A stretch of 64,000 bases of DNA, from the NCBI GenBank assembly GCA_023512375.1, contig JAILZS010000001.1:62001-126000 (forward strand), given 5' to 3'. Source of the DNA: Bacillota bacterium. GTDB lineage: Bacteria > Bacillota > Sulfobacillia > JAJZYS01 > JAILZS01. The position numbers were made by a program, and so were the translations under genes. Positions 62,252 to 64,000 of the stretch are shown here, piece after piece (the stretch's first letter is position 1; each line of letters opens with the position of its first letter). The notes under the pieces were generated by a model. That model ran no database searches, was not told the origin of the DNA, and saw nothing but the letters and a program-made list of their open reading frames with translations.

Positions 62252-63006
62252 CCCGCGTTCCCCAGCGCCGGCTCCGGCCCTTGGGCTGCCGGGCGCAGGG
62301 AGCGGTCGGCGGCGACGAGGGCGTCGGGGTGGTCGAGGAGGACGGCGGCCGGCAGGTCCGGGCCCCGCTCCCCCGCCAGGAGGCGGGCGAGCGGGGCCGC
62401 CTTGTTCGCCCCGGCGGCGATGAGCACGACGGCGCGGGCGGAGGCGATCGTCGCCAGCCCCAAGGTGATGGCGCGCTCCGGCACCCGGGCGGCGGCCCCG
62501 AACCAAGCGGCGTTGGCCGCACGCGTGGCCCACGTCAGGGCGACGACACGGGTGCGGCTGTGCGCGGGCGAGCCCGGCTCGTTGAAGGCGATGTGGCCAT
62601 TGGCTCCCAAGCCCAGCACGGCGAGGTCGATGCCGCCTACCGCGGCGATGGCGCGCTCGTACCCGCACGCCTCCGCTTCCGGGTCGGGCGCGTCGCCGCG
62701 GGGGACGTGGACGCGCGCGGGGTCGACGTCGGTGGCGGCGACGAGGTGGCGGCGCACGTAGGCGGCGAAGCTCGACTGGTCCTCGGGGCCGAGGCCCACG
62801 TACTCATCCAGCTGGAAGGCGGTCACTTCGGCCAGGGAGAGCCCTCCCTGCCGCACCAACCGGCTCAGGTGGGCGTACATGGGGAGCGCGCTCCGCCCGG
62901 TGGGTAGGGCGAGGACGGAGCGGGGACGAAGGCGCACCTGGCGGGCGACGATCTCGGCCGCCGCCGTGGCGGCGGCCTGGGCATCGGCGCACCAGAGGAC
63001 GCGCAT
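62248..63006 (-). CDS. nagB: Glucosamine-6-phosphate deaminase/isomerase-like (NagB)
   Basis: VLALPTGRSALPMYAHL; VTAFQLDEYVGL; LGLGANGHIAFNEPGSPAHSRTRVV. Confidence 0.88.
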   Translation of the reverse strand: MRVLWCADAQAAATAAAEIVARQVRLRPRSVLALPTGRSALPMYAHLSRLVRQGGLSLAEVTAFQLDEYVGLGPEDQSSFAAYVRRHLVAATDVDPARVHVPRGDAPDPEAEACGYERAIAAVGGIDLAVLGLGANGHIAFNEPGSPAHSRTRVVALTWATRAANAAWFGAAARVPERAITLGLATIASARAVVLIAAGANKAAPLARLLAGERGPDLPAAVLLDHPDALVAADRSLRPAAQGPEPALGNAG

Positions 63007-64000
63007 CACGGCCGCTTCCCCCCGTCTAGGGCGGCAGCGCGTGGAAAGGTGCGCACGTGGTCGCGGTAGAGGCCTTCGTACCGCGCGGCGAGGGCGGGAT
63101 CCGGCGTAAGACGGCGCGTGTGCCCGCCCGCCGCGGCGACCAACGCACCGGCGTGGCGCGGGTCGACCGCCGTCGTCCCCGCCAGGAGGGCGGCCCCGAC
63201 CGCGGCCGCCGACTCGTACGCGATCGCGCGCACCGGCCGGGCGAGGACGGCGGCGAGGACGGCCTCGGCCACGGCGCCGTCTCCCTCCCCGACGTGGCCG
63301 TTCGCCAACGCCACCTCGTCGAACGGTCCGACCAGGCGGCCGATGGCCTCCAACGTCCGACGCACCTCGAAGGCGATGCCCTCGACGAGGGCGCGCGCCA
63401 GTTCCGCCGCACCGTGGCGGAGCGTCAGCCCGAGCACGGCTCCGGCCACGTCGTCCCGCCACAGAACGCCCTGCTCGCCGCCCGCCAGGTAGGGCGCCCA
63501 CCGAAGGCCGCCGGCCCCGGGCGGTACGGCAGCGGCGAGGGCCATGAGGTCGCGCTCGTCTCGCCCGACGAGGCGGGCCAGCCACGAGACGCTCGCGCCC
63601 GTGGCCAAGAGGTCGGCCTCGTACCCCCACCAGCCGGGAAGGGCGTGGGGCGTGACCAGGATGCGTGCACGCCGGTCGAGGCGCGGGCGGCGCACGGCGG
63701 CGAGGACGGCGGTGCTCGAACCGGGGATGACGGCCACCGTCCCCTCGGCGAGGGCGCCAACGGCGAGCGCCGCCGCCGTCGAGTCCGCAGCGCCCACCGC
63801 CACCGGCACGCCCACGGGCAGACCGAGCTGCCGGGCGGCCTCCGCCGTGACGCGGCCGCTCCGGTCGTCGGACGGACGTACGGGGGGGAGTTGCCCCACG
63901 TCCATCCCCCAGGGGGCGAGGAGGGCGGGATCGAACGCCCCCTTGGCGAGGGAAAAGGCGCCGTATCCGGCGGCGGTCGACGGGTCGGTGGCCACCTGTC
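63006..64000 (-). CDS. FGGY-family carbohydrate kinase (5' end outside window)
   Basis: VAVGAADSTAAALAVGALAEGTVAVIPGSSTAVLAAV; WAPYLAGGEQGVLWRDDVAGAVLGLTLRHGAAELARALVEGIAFEVRR; open to the window end. Confidence 0.88.
   Translation of the reverse strand, partial: QVATDPSTAAGYGAFSLAKGAFDPALLAPWGMDVGQLPPVRPSDDRSGRVTAEAARQLGLPVGVPVAVGAADSTAAALAVGALAEGTVAVIPGSSTAVLAAVRRPRLDRRARILVTPHALPGWWGYEADLLATGASVSWLARLVGRDERDLMALAAAVPPGAGGLRWAPYLAGGEQGVLWRDDVAGAVLGLTLRHGAAELARALVEGIAFEVRRTLEAIGRLVGPFDEVALANGHVGEGDGAVAEAVLAAVLARPVRAIAYESAAAVGAALLAGTTAVDPRHAGALVAAAGGHTRRLTPDPALAARYEGLYRDHVRTFPRAAALDGGKRP

Noticed and set aside
62600-62640. Possible inactivated NagB (LGANGHIAFNEP, Asn where E. coli NagB has Asp141)
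   Set aside because: Asn at this position is common in Gram-positive NagB proteins as I recall, so it does not indicate inactivation.

Overview
Very GC-rich, gene-dense bacterial chromosome segment. Gene order and motifs suggest a Bacillota-type lineage (SwrB-like gene after fliA, FlbD, TTAACA-type PHO boxes upstream of pst), but taxonomy is inference only. About 1-29.4 kb is a large flagellar locus: fliH(3' end)-I-J-K-flgD-flbD-fliM-fliY/N-fliO-P-Q-R-flhB-A-F-[mini flhG]-fliA-swrB-like-flgC-fliF-flgM-N-K-L-[2 exported proteins]-flagellin-GT2-fliS-fliD-GNAT-[GT-like/TPR]-small helical gene. It is followed by pstSCAB-phoU; a convergent FAD oxidoreductase; a multi-repeat exported protein; an MFS-acyltransferase fusion; an aa3-type cytochrome oxidase locus with unusual thioredoxin-fold, cupredoxin and small membrane proteins plus ctaB; a UDP-sulfoquinovose synthase-like epimerase with a GT2; coaX; recD2; acyl-CoA dehydrogenase; polysaccharide deacetylase; a Cys-rich protein; and a peptide ABC transporter with GntR/NagB/FGGY kinase. 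I saw no CRISPR array, rRNA, tRNA, transposase or phage genes. Best leads: (1) a truncated FlhG-like protein that keeps a DQAxxLR-type N-terminal motif but has no Walker A; (2) oxidase-locus copper proteins with eroded metal ligands (a SCO-like domain lacking its Cys/His ligands fused to a TlpA domain, and a sulfocyanin-like lipoprotein with Cys->Ser); (3) a flagellin-modification cassette pairing an intact GT2 with an apparently DxD-less GT-like paralogue and a GNAT. All family calls come from reading the translations; no database search was run.
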